A DNA stretch of 28,605 nucleotides from a virus: the IMG/VR virus record IMGVR_UViG_3300021197_000815, positions 1-28,605 of that record. One strand, written 5' to 3'. The notes below the pieces were generated by a model. It had not been told where the DNA came from. It worked only from the letters and a program-made list of their open reading frames with translations, and did no database searches. The translations under genes were made by a program, and so were the position numbers. This document shows, in pieces, positions 20,862-28,173 of the stretch (the stretch's first letter is position 1; every line of letters begins with the position of its first letter).

Positions 20862-21080
20862 ATGCTCATATCAGGTTGGTTTGAAACAGAAGAAGGCGCA
20901 GGTTTTATCGAGGTGTCAGATGTGGATACTGTCGGTGATCTTGCTTGTATCCTCTACGCTAATTATGGTGTGGATGTGATCGGTGTAGACATTGAGCTTG
21001 AAGGTGAGTATACTGATGGCACAGATGTCTCCACTACTATGACAAAGCTGGCTGAGGAGCTTGAAGCTCTTATTGCCTAA
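20862..21080 (+). CDS. Small acidic early protein (72 residues)
   Basis: Starts at ATG 20862 behind CGTGAAAGGAGTAGCAGAG. A longer upstream frame is rejected because it covers the hairpin. Acidic alpha/beta protein ('EVSDVDTVGDLACILYANYG', 'LAEELEALIA'). Unknown function. Confidence 0.65.
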   Translation: MLISGWFETEEGAGFIEVSDVDTVGDLACILYANYGVDVIGVDIELEGEYTDGTDVSTTMTKLAEELEALIA

Positions 21081-21121
21081 ATGAAACAGGTGAGCACCTA
21101 ATCAAAGAAAAGGATTGTGCT

Positions 21122-22633
21122 ATGATTAATGTTAAAACTCTAGACGATGTGCCTGTAGGTGCTTTTTACAAGAATGGTATCGTGTTCAGTGAGATTATCG
21201 CAAAGCAGAGTTCCGAAGGTTATGTCAGCTCAGGCATCGGCAAGGTTGTCGTGACGAATGGAGGTGTCTGCGCTCCCGCTGTTGACCTTTATTCAGTATG
21301 GCCTACCGAAGGCCAGTCAGATGCGTGTAGTCGCATCTACTCAGAGGAGTATGTCAACAACCTATCAGACCCTGACGTAATCGTGAGACGTGCTAAGGAT
21401 TGCCCTCTGATCAATAACTCTAAGTATGGCTCACCTGCTGAGGTAGGTTTAGCCTTCCTTTCGTCATCAGGTTATTACTTCAGCTCGAACGAGACACCTG
21501 TGCAAGGATTCCTCTGTAGTCGTCAGGAGGTAGATATAAAATCTATCCGTTTTGCTATTGGTCTCCACAGACCTGATAAAGAAGATGGTGGCAAGGTTTC
21601 TATCTATCGTGACGCTGTTGACTACAAGCGTGACAGACGCACAACTCTTAAGGCTGGCCGTGCCTTCCGTCACATGTTCCCCTCTGCTGATGACAAGTCC
21701 ATCGCATCATTGGCGGAGGCTTGGCTTGAACACTCAGCTCCTCGTGACCTCACCCTTAAAGTAGGTCGCAGTGTTGATGACTTCACACGTGCTTATGACC
21801 ACGATAGAGCTCCTTTCCGTAACCCTATTATCACAGGTAATCGTAAGTCTATTGCCTCATCATGTATGCAAGGTGTTGGTCGTGAGTATCGTGACGAGGT
21901 TGGTCTCTGGGACTATGCCTCAGTAGGTGCAGCTTACGCCTCTGGTGACTTTGAGGTTGCTTGGGTAGAGGACAAGGATGGCCTCATAGCGGGCCGTGTA
22001 GTCTATTCGGTAGCTGAGGGTCGCAGAAACACATCAGGGCCTCTCTATGGGGCTTGTGAGCAGTCTCTGGGCATGTTGCAAGACCACCTCACTGTAAATG
22101 ATCTAGAGTATGATGTTGAAGCGTGGTCAGGTCTACGTCTGAAGTGTGTAGGGCCAAAGGGTGAACCTGTTGTCCCTTATCTTGACGGTGACTTAGGTGG
22201 TAGTGTTACTTATGATGGTAAGTTCATTGAGCTTTGCTATATCAGCGATGGTGAGTTTACCTTCGACGACACTAACGGTTACCCATCCCCAGGTGGTATG
22301 TGTGAATGTTGTGGTGGTGGTTTCAACCACGAGGAACTACATGGCACCGACTACGGTCCTTATTGTGAGCATTGCTTTGATGAGACATTCACCTATCTTG
22401 AGTGTGGAACTGTAGTTGATCGTGAAGAAGCTGTTGAAGCTTATATATTCCTCGACAACGCAGCTGGTGGCCGTACACTGACGCAAGTTATCCATATTGA
22501 TGAAGCTGTTTACTGTGAGGAGTATGATGAGTATTGGCATGAGGACTACGTTACTATCGACGATGAAGGTGTTGCAAGACCTACACATCTCATCCCCGAT
22601 CAACTTGAATTAGACTTGGAGGAAGCAGCATAA
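21122..22633 (+). CDS. Large conserved early phage protein with C-terminal zinc-finger Cys cluster
   Basis: 503 residues, the largest early gene in the window. The segment 'RKSIASSCMQGVG' (~241-253) followed by 'AYASGDFEVAWVEDKDGLIAG' resembles a conserved core I recall from uncharacterised proteins of podophages. Residues ~394-428 form a Cys/His cluster (C394, C396, C397, C415, C418, C428; 'YCEHCFDETF') that should bind zinc. The end is acidic. AAAGGATTGTGCT precedes the ATG. It overlaps the next ATG by one base (TAATG). A nucleic-acid or protein-contact role is inferred from the zinc ribbon. Confidence 0.7.
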   Translation: MINVKTLDDVPVGAFYKNGIVFSEIIAKQSSEGYVSSGIGKVVVTNGGVCAPAVDLYSVWPTEGQSDACSRIYSEEYVNNLSDPDVIVRRAKDCPLINNSKYGSPAEVGLAFLSSSGYYFSSNETPVQGFLCSRQEVDIKSIRFAIGLHRPDKEDGGKVSIYRDAVDYKRDRRTTLKAGRAFRHMFPSADDKSIASLAEAWLEHSAPRDLTLKVGRSVDDFTRAYDHDRAPFRNPIITGNRKSIASSCMQGVGREYRDEVGLWDYASVGAAYASGDFEVAWVEDKDGLIAGRVVYSVAEGRRNTSGPLYGACEQSLGMLQDHLTVNDLEYDVEAWSGLRLKCVGPKGEPVVPYLDGDLGGSVTYDGKFIELCYISDGEFTFDDTNGYPSPGGMCECCGGGFNHEELHGTDYGPYCEHCFDETFTYLECGTVVDREEAVEAYIFLDNAAGGRTLTQVIHIDEAVYCEEYDEYWHEDYVTIDDEGVARPTHLIPDQLELDLEEAA

Positions 22634-23574
22634 TGACAGCCAGTAAGCAAAAGCTGGTAAGCATGTTGACCTATATGAGGCCTGCTTACAGTATCACAGA
22701 GCAGATATTCTGTGAGAAGTATCTGTTGCCTGTCTTCGGTGAACCCGATGAGCACGGCAACTATATCAAAGTGATAGGCGACAGACCTAACATCGCCTTC
22801 ACAGCACACACCGACACTGTTCACAAGATGGAGGGTATCCAAAAGCTATCTATCTCCGATGATGTCGTCACTACTATGACAGGCAGCTGCCTAGGTGCTG
22901 ATTGCACCACAGGGGTCTGGTTGTTGCTGGGTATGATCGAAGCAGGTGTTGAGGGCGTTTATATAGCCCACGCAGCTGAGGAGATAGGTGGTGTCGGTAG
23001 CACTAACCTAGTCAAAGATTACCCTGCTTGGTTGATCGAGATTGATGCAGTCATATCTTTCGACAGGTTCGATACGTGCAGCATCATTACACACCAAGGT
23101 GGTATGCGCACAGCTAGTGACGACTTCGCTAAGTCACTGGCAGGTGTTCTTGAGTTGCCTCAGCTTAAGCCTGACAACTACGGAACCTATACCGACTCGA
23201 TGGAATACTCTGAGATCGTGTCAGAATGCACCAATATCAGTGTGGGCTACTACAACCAGCACACAGCCAAGGAGTCACAGGACCTAGAGTATGCTGAGAT
23301 GCTGCTTGAGAGGCTCATAGAGGCCGACTGGAGTGCCTTGGTGTTCTCTCGTGACCCGACAGTAGTGGAGTACACTGAAGGCTCTGTAGGGCGCTACTCA
23401 GAGAGTGTTGAGGATGATGCTGAAGTTGCTAAGATATGGAAACTTCTACTTGACAGACCAAGTGAAGTAGCTGACCTGCTATACAGCTACGGTTTTACAA
23501 TGGATGACATGTGTGACGAGCTTGACTTAGACCTTATGGACAGATCGTTCTACACAGATGTCGCTACATACTAA
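22633..23574 (+). CDS. M20/M28-like zinc metallopeptidase
   Basis: 313 residues. The dinuclear-zinc ligands of M20/M28/M42-type peptidases appear in order: 'AHTDTVH' (H59, D61), 'LGADCTTGVWLLLGM' (D90), 'HAAEEIGGVGS' (E116 general base, E117), 'SFDRFD' (D144) and 'YYNQHTAKES' (H210). The family removes residues from peptides or hydrolyses amide bonds in the cytosol. No signal peptide. The 60-90 residues after H210 are acidic and non-conserved in appearance. It shares a TAATG overlap with the upstream gene. The substrate is unknown; host peptide turnover or removal of a peptide signal are possible. Confidence 0.85.
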   Translation: MTASKQKLVSMLTYMRPAYSITEQIFCEKYLLPVFGEPDEHGNYIKVIGDRPNIAFTAHTDTVHKMEGIQKLSISDDVVTTMTGSCLGADCTTGVWLLLGMIEAGVEGVYIAHAAEEIGGVGSTNLVKDYPAWLIEIDAVISFDRFDTCSIITHQGGMRTASDDFAKSLAGVLELPQLKPDNYGTYTDSMEYSEIVSECTNISVGYYNQHTAKESQDLEYAEMLLERLIEADWSALVFSRDPTVVEYTEGSVGRYSESVEDDAEVAKIWKLLLDRPSEVADLLYSYGFTMDDMCDELDLDLMDRSFYTDVATY

Positions 23575-23590
23575 TCAAAAGGAGACTAAC

Positions 23591-23866
23591 ATGAAACTAC
23601 TCATTGCAACAACAATCGCAGCACTGGCCTCTTTCAGTGTAAACGCAGCTACTATTGGTGTCCAAGCTATTGATGATAATGGAGGACCTATCGGTAAACA
23701 TGAGGTCATTGACCTGAAAGGACACACCTGTAGGGATGCTGTTAAGTTTATCCGAGACAGTATGCCCAACTCTATATGGATTGACCTAGGGAACCATAAG
23801 TACCTATCTAGTGAAGACGGTTCACACGCACTTATGATTTGTATTGATGACGGAAAGGAAGTTTAA
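23591..23866 (+). CDS. Small exported protein
   Basis: 91 residues from ATG 23591 behind AAAAGGAGACTAAC. Signal peptide 'LLIATTIAALASFSVNAA', cleaved near residue 20. The mature ~70 residues are mixed alpha/beta with two Cys (47 and 84), a likely disulphide. The only exported protein of the early arm seen here; a periplasmic role such as superinfection exclusion is plausible but unproven. Confidence 0.7.
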   Translation: MKLLIATTIAALASFSVNAATIGVQAIDDNGGPIGKHEVIDLKGHTCRDAVKFIRDSMPNSIWIDLGNHKYLSSEDGSHALMICIDDGKEV

Positions 23867-23867
23867 T

Positions 23868-24068
23868 ATGACATATACTTACATCGCAGAGATTATGAGC
23901 AACAAGTCCCTTGTGGATTCAACTACTTCTTCTGATCTAAAGGAGGTTGTCTCATGGGCGACATCTAACTCTATTGAGGGTGACCTAATTGTAATCTCTG
24001 AAGGTTATGAAGGTGCTGATGGTGTTGTCGACAAGCACGACCACATTAATTCATGGTACAACAGCTAA
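23868..24068 (+). CDS. Small early protein (66 residues), unknown
   Basis: Starts at ATG 23868 behind GGAAAGGAAGTTTAAT, one base after the previous stop. Alpha/beta composition ('YTYIAEIMSNKSLVDSTTSS', 'GDLIVISEGYEGADGVV'). No motif recognised. Confidence 0.6.
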   Translation: MTYTYIAEIMSNKSLVDSTTSSDLKEVVSWATSNSIEGDLIVISEGYEGADGVVDKHDHINSWYNS

Positions 24069-24080
24069 GGAGCTCACACT

Positions 24081-24290
24081 ATGTCTAGAATCATTAAAGA
24101 CGTACCACCTAGTCCTTGGCCAGATGTGGCTAGGCAACTACTACACTACGGTGCTTTAGAGATGAACCCTACAGCAATAAGTATATGCGCTAAGGTTACC
24201 ACCATGAAGCATCCCACACAGTCTCAAGTTAACGCTCTATATTCTATAGCTAGTTCTATTAATGTCGCTATATCTGAAGATTCTTCTTGA
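24081..24290 (+). CDS. Small early protein (69 residues), unknown
   Basis: ATG 24081 behind AAGGAGCTCACACT. The middle is helical ('PDVARQLLHYGALEMNPTAI') and the C-terminus may form a second helix ('SQVNALYSIASSINVAI'). Its stop codon lies inside the -35 element of the following promoter. Unknown function. Confidence 0.6.
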   Translation: MSRIIKDVPPSPWPDVARQLLHYGALEMNPTAISICAKVTTMKHPTQSQVNALYSIASSINVAISEDSS

Positions 24291-24315
24291 CATGTGTGAC
24301 AAATATCTTTAAAAT
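24287..24315 (+). promoter_or_regulatory. Strong sigma70-type internal early promoter
   Basis: TTGACA at 24287-24292, 17-base spacer, TAAAAT at 24310-24315. It would drive thyX and the genes after it, with a leader of ~90 bases carrying an operator-like palindrome. Confidence 0.8.
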
Positions 24316-24368
24316 AAGCTTTAGCTTCCTTAAAGAGAATAATTGAATTAGAAAAGTAGATGAAGAGA

Positions 24369-24381
24369 ATACTTAAAGTAT
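24369..24381. repeat. Palindromic operator candidate, copy 4
   Basis: ATACTTAAAGTAT, identical to the copies in the central region, ~54 bases downstream of the -10 of the promoter at 24287-24315. It links regulation of this early promoter to that of the late promoter. Confidence 0.7.
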
Positions 24382-24413
24382 TACTTCATGTATACATAAA
24401 GAAAGGCCTAGGT

Positions 24414-24617
24414 ATGGACCCCAACATCAATAAGTTGATAGGACAACTTAACATAGCTGAAGGTGATACACAGGCTTCTCTTGATGTAGCCTTTGACCTG
24501 ATAGAACTCCTATTGGTTCAGGTTGACCACCTTCAGACATTCGTTGAAGAGAACGGGTTGACGAGTGAAGATTATCTCGAATACCTTGAACGATTCGATA
24601 AACGAGTCCTACACTAA
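24414..24617 (+). CDS. Small acidic helical protein (67 residues)
   Basis: Start chosen at ATG 24414 behind GAAAGGCCTAGGT; an upstream ATG at 24360 lacks a good site and would include the palindrome. Helical and acidic ('ASLDVAFDLIELLLVQVDHL', 'LTSEDYLEYLERF'). No motif recognised. Confidence 0.6.
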   Translation: MDPNINKLIGQLNIAEGDTQASLDVAFDLIELLLVQVDHLQTFVEENGLTSEDYLEYLERFDKRVLH

Positions 24618-24628
24618 AGGAGACTACT

Positions 24629-24799
24629 ATGACATTCGATCCTACAACAATCGCAATTATAGCACTAGCTGGTGTAGCTATCTATCAACATTTTCAGATT
24701 GCTGACCTTAACGGAGCCGTTGATGAGATCATCGAAGGTCACAATCGCTTTGTAGATGCAGTGGTAGCTGCCGCAGACAGTATGGAAGAGGAAGACTAA
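24629..24799 (+). CDS. 56-residue small membrane-anchored protein
   Basis: ATG 24629 behind AAAGGAGACTACT. One N-terminal hydrophobic segment ('TIAIIALAGVAIYQHF') followed by a short acidic helix ('GAVDEIIEGHNRF', 'AAADSMEEED'). Its TAA shares the A of the thyX ATG, so it is translated just ahead of thyX. Unknown function. Confidence 0.65.
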   Translation: MTFDPTTIAIIALAGVAIYQHFQIADLNGAVDEIIEGHNRFVDAVVAAADSMEEED

Positions 24800-25458
24800 T
24801 GACCCAGATTAAAGCTGAGCTACTTGCAGTAACCCAACCTTGGGGGAAACAATCTTTCACTACACCAGAAGGGCTTGTTGCTTATTGCGCAAGGGTGAGT
24901 AACCCGAAGAACCAGGATAACCCTGATTATGCTGGTCTTCTTCAGTACTGCGTTAGAAACAAGCACTGGTCTGTGTTTGAAATGTCTAACGCTGTTGTGG
25001 AGATCGAAGCGCCACGGGACATAACCCGCCAGCTTCTTCGTCACCGTAGCTTTCTGTTTCAGGAATTTAGTCAAAGATATTCCGACGAGATTGAATTCAC
25101 TGAACGAGATTTTCGTAGACAGGACGACAAGAATCGCCAGAACAGTATTGATGACCTAACTGAACCTCAACAGGATTCAGCATCCGTGATGTCGTCGATA
25201 GTTAGAAGCACTGCCGAAGACTACTACAAAGAACTGATTAAAATGAAGGTGGCAAAAGAGTGCGCACGGGTGATTCTTCCTGAAGGCATGACTATGTCCC
25301 GTCTGTATGTAAACGGTACATTTAGAAGCTGGTTACACTACATTGATGTCAGGGACGATGTCGGTGTCACACAATGGGAACATGTACTTCTTGCACGAGC
25401 AGTACGTAAGGTACTGGAACCCGTAATGCCAACTATGCTAGGAACACCTGATGTTTAA
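24799..25458 (+). CDS. thyX: Flavin-dependent thymidylate synthase ThyX
   Basis: 219 residues. ThyX makes dTMP from dUMP with methylene-tetrahydrofolate, FAD and NADPH; phages use it to feed DNA replication. The signature RHR(x7)S is present as 'RHRSFLFQEFSQRY' (R81-R83, S91, R93), and the C-terminal part has 'ECARVILPEGMTMSRLYVNG' followed by 'TFRSWLHYIDVR', the second conserved region with substrate-binding Arg and Asn. Length is normal for the family. It overlaps both neighbours and is the clearest metabolic gene in the window. Confidence 0.95.
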   Translation: MTQIKAELLAVTQPWGKQSFTTPEGLVAYCARVSNPKNQDNPDYAGLLQYCVRNKHWSVFEMSNAVVEIEAPRDITRQLLRHRSFLFQEFSQRYSDEIEFTERDFRRQDDKNRQNSIDDLTEPQQDSASVMSSIVRSTAEDYYKELIKMKVAKECARVILPEGMTMSRLYVNGTFRSWLHYIDVRDDVGVTQWEHVLLARAVRKVLEPVMPTMLGTPDV

Positions 25459-25978
25459 GAGCCTAGACCCTTTAGAAATACCTAAATTACTCAGATACGA
25501 AGATGGGAGGTTGTTTTGGAAGCCTCGTGATCGAGACCTTTTTACATCAAAGTGGGCATTCACTGTATGGAACAAGAGGTATGCAAACACAGAGGCGTTC
25601 ACTTATATATCCAATGGTTACCTAACTGGGCGTATTTATAACAAAGGTTACCTAGCCCATAGGGTTATATTTTGCCTGCTCCACGGCAGGTGGCCTACGC
25701 TCGAAATAGATCATATAGACGGGGACCCTAGTAACAATCGTATAGAAAACCTACGTGAGGTGTCTTCATCCGATAATAGTAAGAATATGAAGCGAATGGA
25801 TCACAATATGTCGGGTGTAACTGGGGTCTACTATGAGCAGTACACTAGTAAATGGTGTGCAAGCATTGAGTCCAAGGGTAAAAGGTATAAGAAGAGGTTC
25901 ACACAGTTTGATGATGCAGTCTCTTGGAGAAAGATTAAAGAAAAGGAGTTTAACTTTCATGAAAACGATAGGAGATGA
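25451..25978 (+). CDS. HNH homing endonuclease with AP2-like DNA-binding domain
   Basis: 175 residues. 'YLAHRVIFCLLHGRWP' and 'EIDHIDGDPSNNRIENLREV' (H70, D87, H88, N96, N100) form an HNH_3-type nuclease. From ~120, 'SGVTGVYYEQYTSKWCASI' followed by 'GKRYKKRFTQFDDAVSWR' is an AP2/ERF-like DNA-binding module common in phage homing enzymes. The ATG lies 8 bases inside the thyX end, so it is translationally coupled to thyX and may cut thyX-linked DNA in related phages (inference). Confidence 0.9.
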   Translation: MFKSLDPLEIPKLLRYEDGRLFWKPRDRDLFTSKWAFTVWNKRYANTEAFTYISNGYLTGRIYNKGYLAHRVIFCLLHGRWPTLEIDHIDGDPSNNRIENLREVSSSDNSKNMKRMDHNMSGVTGVYYEQYTSKWCASIESKGKRYKKRFTQFDDAVSWRKIKEKEFNFHENDRR

Positions 25979-26120
25979 CGCCTTTGCTGACATGTGTCGC
26001 CTTCGGTGCAAGCCTGACACACAGTATGAGAGCCGCCTTGTAGCTGATCAAGTGTCAACAATCATGCAAGACCTGTATCCTGTATCATGGGCTGCACTAA
26101 TGAAAGGAGAAAAGCAATGA
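25959..26120 (+). CDS. 53-residue small protein
   Basis: Starts at ATG 25959 behind AAAAGGAGTTTAACTTTC, 20 bases before the HNH stop. Helical ('DDAFADMCRLRCKPDTQYES'), with two Cys. A longer overlapping frame upstream is rejected. The stop overlaps the next ATG (ATGA). Unknown function. Confidence 0.6.
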   Translation: MKTIGDDAFADMCRLRCKPDTQYESRLVADQVSTIMQDLYPVSWAALMKGEKQ

Positions 26121-26479
26121 CTAATCGTAAATTTACACCGCCAACAGAGTTTCCCGCTGAGTATGAAGATGGATATGGGTGTAAGGTCACTATCTTGGGG
26201 CGTTCTTATTACAACAAAGAGAGACCTCTGGTAGGTTTTGATGACGAGGGCTGCGCCTGTAATTACGCAGAAAACGGGGCTTATTGGCCTGATGATGGGG
26301 GTAAATATGACCTTCACGACATCCAAAAGCGCATCACAACGTGGCACAACGTCTACGAGGGTTGGGTCGGGGCTTCAAATAAAGTGAACCGTGGGGCTAC
26401 AGAAAACCGCCTCTGCGTCTACCGCATTGAACGTAACGAGGATGGTAGCAACCCTGAGATATTCGTGGAGGAAGTGTGA
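26117..26479 (+). CDS. Conserved phage protein (120 residues), unknown
   Basis: ATG 26117 behind AAAGGAGAAAAGCA. 'PTEFPAEYEDGYGCKVTILG' is a pattern I recall from small proteins of alphaproteobacterial phages. Cys pairs occur at 'GYGC' and 'GCAC'; Asp/Tyr/Trp-rich strands follow ('YWPDDGGKYDLHD'). No catalytic motif recognised. Confidence 0.65.
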   Translation: MTNRKFTPPTEFPAEYEDGYGCKVTILGRSYYNKERPLVGFDDEGCACNYAENGAYWPDDGGKYDLHDIQKRITTWHNVYEGWVGASNKVNRGATENRLCVYRIERNEDGSNPEIFVEEV

Positions 26480-26538
26480 AGAGGATACTACTCACAACAA
26501 CAACACTTAAGCAACCGTGGAACGAAGGAGATTGGGAC

Positions 26539-26763
26539 ATGAGTGAAACAGTAACAGCGTCAATCCGAGACGCACTGGTTATGAAGTGCGTCAAAGATAT
26601 TGCGGAAATTACAGGGGAGGGAGAGAACCTTGTTACCCATGCAGCACTGGTCTTTTTTGTCGCTGAGGGTCTTACGGGGCTTGGCGATGTGTACAGATTG
26701 CGTGAGCAACTAGCACACGTAACGAGCAGCATCCTTGATAGATTAACGGAGGAAACAGAATGA
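26539..26763 (+). CDS. Small helical protein (74 residues)
   Basis: Start at ATG 26539 behind GAAGGAGATTGGGAC; a GTG at 26476 overlapping the previous stop is possible but its site is too close. Helical throughout ('ASIRDALVMKCVKDIAEITG', 'LREQLAHVTSSILDRL'). Unknown function. Confidence 0.6.
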   Translation: MSETVTASIRDALVMKCVKDIAEITGEGENLVTHAALVFFVAEGLTGLGDVYRLREQLAHVTSSILDRLTEETE

Positions 26764-27008
26764 CTGACGGAAACACATACGCAATCAACAAGCACCTCGA
26801 CGAGCGTGAAGACTATGACGCACTGCAAGAGGTCACGGCAGAGCTTGAGCAGGCAGAGGCACGGATTGAGGAACTGGAGGGTAAGCTGGCGAAGGCGTTA
26901 GAGCTTGCGGAAGAAGCCTTTGAGTTCAACATAGAGGATGATGGCCCTCGTGCATGGCACTCTATAAATGACCGCATCGCAGAACTGAAAGGACAGGACG
27001 ATGAGTGA
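26760..27008 (+). CDS. Coiled-coil protein ending in KGQDDE
   Basis: 82 residues with a strong coiled coil at ~20-58 ('LEQAEARIEELEGKLAKALE'). The C-terminus 'ELKGQDDE' encodes the ribosome binding site of the next gene. The coiled coil resembles that of the gene at 27336 ('RIEELE-KLAK' shared), suggesting the two arose from one module. Overlaps both neighbours. Confidence 0.7.
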   Translation: MTDGNTYAINKHLDEREDYDALQEVTAELEQAEARIEELEGKLAKALELAEEAFEFNIEDDGPRAWHSINDRIAELKGQDDE

Positions 27009-27159
27009 TTATACAAAAGCACTAACGGCTGAGCAACTTATTTACTTCATTGCAAATGATCGCCCAGAGTTGTCTCACGATAAAGTTATGTGGCAACGCA
27101 ACGAATACATCAAAATCTGTCGTGAGTGGCTTGAGAACAAAGGACAAGACGATGAGTGA
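27001..27159 (+). CDS. 52-residue small protein ending in KGQDDE
   Basis: Frame from ATG 27001, eight bases inside the previous gene. Helical ('YTKALTAEQLIYFIANDRPE', 'NEYIKICREWLENKGQDDE'). The last codons are nearly identical in DNA to the ends of both neighbouring genes. Good overlap logic and ribosome binding site (AAAGGACAGGACG). Unknown function. Confidence 0.65.
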   Translation: MSDYTKALTAEQLIYFIANDRPELSHDKVMWQRNEYIKICREWLENKGQDDE

Positions 27160-27343
27160 TGGCATTATTGACAAAATACTGGACCGTTATGGGTTTTTGG
27201 GGGCGCTTGCACTTGCGCTTGCTTTGGTGGTTCTGGTTAATGTGTGGATTGTTGCTTCTGTGATTTACCCAGTCGCATTTTTAACACCTGTTTTAGTGGC
27301 GATCTGGATGGTTTGGAGGGTGAAAGGACAAGACGATGAGTGA
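27152..27343 (+). CDS. Small two-TM membrane protein ending in KGQDDE
   Basis: 63 residues from ATG 27152 behind AAAGGACAAGACG, overlapping the previous gene by eight bases. Hydrophobic segments at ~13-31 and ~34-55 ('LGALALALALVVLVNVWIV', 'IYPVAFLTPVLVAIWMVW'). Short charged C-terminal tail 'RVKGQDDE'. Unknown membrane protein. Confidence 0.65.
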   Translation: MSDGIIDKILDRYGFLGALALALALVVLVNVWIVASVIYPVAFLTPVLVAIWMVWRVKGQDDE

Positions 27344-27629
27344 TGATCTGGTGAAGCGGTATCAGCTGGACTACCACCACACTCGAACATATGCAGAGAT
27401 GGCGGAAGACTGTGATGGCGATTGGGTAAAATACAACGACTACAAAGACGCCGCCGACCGCATCGAGGAACTGGAAGCAAACATCAATATTAAGGCAGAC
27501 TTCATTGATGCAACGATCAACCAGCTTGCGGCATCTGATCAGCGTATCGAGGAACTTGAAGCCAAGCTGGCGAAGGTGACAGAGGAGCTTGAAGAATATA
27601 AATGGATGTATGAGGACTTGTGCAAATGA
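27336..27629 (+). CDS. Coiled-coil protein (97 residues)
   Basis: ATG 27336 behind AAAGGACAAGACG. Two heptad stretches ('AADRIEELEANI' at ~40 and 'SDQRIEELEAKLAKVTEELE' at ~67), related to the gene at 26760 in sequence. N-terminal 'MSDDLVKRYQLDYHHTRTYAEM' is distinct. No KGQDDE end. Unknown function; may bind another protein. Confidence 0.7.
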   Translation: MSDDLVKRYQLDYHHTRTYAEMAEDCDGDWVKYNDYKDAADRIEELEANINIKADFIDATINQLAASDQRIEELEAKLAKVTEELEEYKWMYEDLCK

Positions 27630-27850
27630 GCTACTGGCATTACCAACTGATGTACCACAAGCGTGAAAACCCTGCTGCCTTTGAGGGCGATGGCTACTAT
27701 GCTATCCATGAATACTACACTCTGGAGGGAGGCGATACTTGGACTGTACAACCTGTAGAAGTAACAGGAGAAGACATTGAAGACGTTAAGAAATCTCTTC
27801 TGCTTATGCTACATGACATTGACAAACACGGAGTGAAAGACTATGAGTAA
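27626..27850 (+). CDS. Small conserved phage protein (74 residues)
   Basis: Start at ATG 27626, inside the previous stop (ATGA), behind TGAGGACTTGTGC. 'SYWHYQLMYHK' and 'YAIHEYYTLEGGDTWTVQPV' followed by 'DIEDVKKSLLLMLHDIDKHG' form a pattern I recall from small proteins of alphaproteobacterial phages and hosts. An alpha/beta fold is likely. Function unknown. Confidence 0.65.
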   Translation: MSYWHYQLMYHKRENPAAFEGDGYYAIHEYYTLEGGDTWTVQPVEVTGEDIEDVKKSLLLMLHDIDKHGVKDYE

Positions 27851-28145
27851 AGAAACAGACTACAACGTAACCCGCAGTGCAGCCACTCAGGTCACAGACC
27901 GTTTTAGCCGTATGTTGCGTGACCTAGAGGATGACTTCGAAGAAGAGATTGTAGTGTGGAGCCTGATGAAGTATTACAACCTATGCTCAGTACCCGTTAA
28001 GGACGAGGGTGGGGTGGACATGGGTGTAGATGAAGACCTACTGTGGGCTATTGAACGTATCTTGCAGGACTTCATGGCTACATCTGACTTCAACGATTGG
28101 ATGCTTACCGTTAAAGGTAAACGACCAAGTAAATGCGGAGATTAA
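27843..28145 (+). CDS. Acidic helical phage protein (100 residues)
   Basis: ATG 27843 behind GGAGTGAAAGACT, eight bases inside the previous gene. Helical and acidic ('VTDRFSRMLRDLEDDFEEEI', 'DEDLLWAIERILQDF'). No signal or membrane segment. Unknown function. Confidence 0.65.
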   Translation: MSKETDYNVTRSAATQVTDRFSRMLRDLEDDFEEEIVVWSLMKYYNLCSVPVKDEGGVDMGVDEDLLWAIERILQDFMATSDFNDWMLTVKGKRPSKCGD

Positions 28146-28173
28146 CCCCTGTATTTACCGCAAGAGGTAAGTA

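Larger units (their letters stand above)
26988..27344 (+). repeat. Thrice-repeated gene-junction module (KGQDDE / RBS / MSD)
   Basis: The sequence AAAGGACARGACGATGAGTG followed by AT occurs at 26988-27009, 27139-27160 and 27323-27344. Each copy encodes KGQDDE and a stop in one frame, a ribosome binding site, and the next gene's ATG with Met-Ser-Asp. Genes between the copies are unrelated. Confidence 0.9.
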
